This document shows, one piece after another, positions 44,611 through 44,808 of a stretch of 44,808 bases of DNA (positions are counted from its first letter, which is position 1; each line of letters begins with the position of its first letter). The notes beneath the pieces are model-generated. The model searched no databases. It worked only from the letters and a program-made list of their open reading frames with translations, and was not told the DNA's origin. The DNA lies in IMG/VR virus record IMGVR_UViG_3300036861_000386, positions 1 through 44,808 of that record; one strand, written 5' to 3'. This DNA is from a virus. Position numbers and translations under genes: made by a program.

Positions 44611-44808
44611 CCGCCACCGACAACGAGGCGTCCGTCGTCGAGGCGCTCGCCGCCGCCGCCGGACCCGACCTGAACCTGCGACCCGGGTCGCGGATGCTGA
44701 CGCTCGCCGACATCGAGAAGCTCGCCGACGACGGGGACCGGCAGGCCATCATCGCCGCGTGCGGCATCGTGCCGGTCAGCATCAGCCTGTGGCCAACCAA
44801 ACGGGTCG
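44607..44808 (+). CDS. early protein, cut by window end
   Basis: A frame from the GTGA-coupled GTG at 44607 to the window edge (67 residues seen). Helical Ala-rich start (ATDNEASVVEALAAAAGPDL), then LRPGSRMLTLADIEKLADDG and CGIVPVSISLWPTKRV. It is the last visible gene of the rightward early operon. It does not continue in frame into the gene at position 2, so the two window ends do not simply join. Confidence 0.6.
   Translation, partial: MTATDNEASVVEALAAAAGPDLNLRPGSRMLTLADIEKLADDGDRQAIIAACGIVPVSISLWPTKRV

Noticed and set aside
1-44808. CRISPR arrays, tRNA genes, diversity-generating retroelement
   Set aside because: No spaced identical repeats with variable spacers, no cloverleaf-like sequence, and no reverse transcriptase found.

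Overview
The window looks like most of a temperate, long-tailed (siphovirus-type) actinobacteriophage or prophage. The base composition is very GC-rich, start codons are often GTG, and early genes are joined by 4-bp ATGA/GTGA overlaps. The head proteins belong to the HK97 set (P27-type small terminase, large terminase, HK97 portal, S78/U35 protease, HK97 capsid). Many small proteins are of kinds common in actinophages: FDXHR zinc protein, W-x-APS-x-LWN zinc protein, PWPC protein, actinophage holin. A high-GC host, perhaps of the Micromonosporaceae or Streptomyces type, is inferred; the host genus cannot be read from the sequence.

Layout. (1) 1-6463, rightward: a tightly coupled train of about 19 small early genes, including a replisome-organiser-like protein, HTH proteins and many Cys-pair zinc proteins, ending in an HNH nuclease. 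(2) 6464-6648: a non-coding gap before the terminase genes, the likely cos region. (3) 6649-16316: packaging and head genes, including an unusual capsid-side sugar module (glycosyltransferase fused to an FkbM-like methyltransferase, plus a second glycosyltransferase). (4) 16378-22192: five virion-surface or adhesin-like genes placed between the two head-tail connector genes and bounded by strong hairpins, followed by a reverse-strand membrane moron. (5) 22525-30933: head closure, tail terminator, tail tube, frameshifted chaperone, tape measure with a peptidase-like domain, and baseplate or minor tail genes. (6) 31225-33835: amidase lysin and several holin-like membrane proteins. (7) 33902-40677, mostly leftward: lysogeny region with regulators, excisionase-like proteins, a membrane-anchored moron, a tyrosine integrase and two HNH homing-type genes. 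(8) 40797-44808, rightward: early operon that leaves the window at its right edge.

How the parts work together. The repressor (40243-40677, minus) and a Cro-like gene (40797, plus) face each other across two near-consensus promoters that appear to give leaderless transcripts. A second divergent pair (36195 minus, 36353 plus) shares two matching palindromes that cover both -35 boxes. Late genes run from the terminase to the lysis block, punctuated by hairpins. In the usual cos-to-cos order the left 6.4 kb would follow the right 4 kb, so the window is permuted relative to the packaged chromosome.

Standout observations are the two loci that carry the same two 29-bp blocks in swapped order on opposite strands (3199-3253 and 44445-44502), the capsid sugar module, the surface-protein cassette with 18-residue repeats, the paired palindromes at 36.2 kb, and a gene at 30.95 kb whose natural start codon reads ATC.
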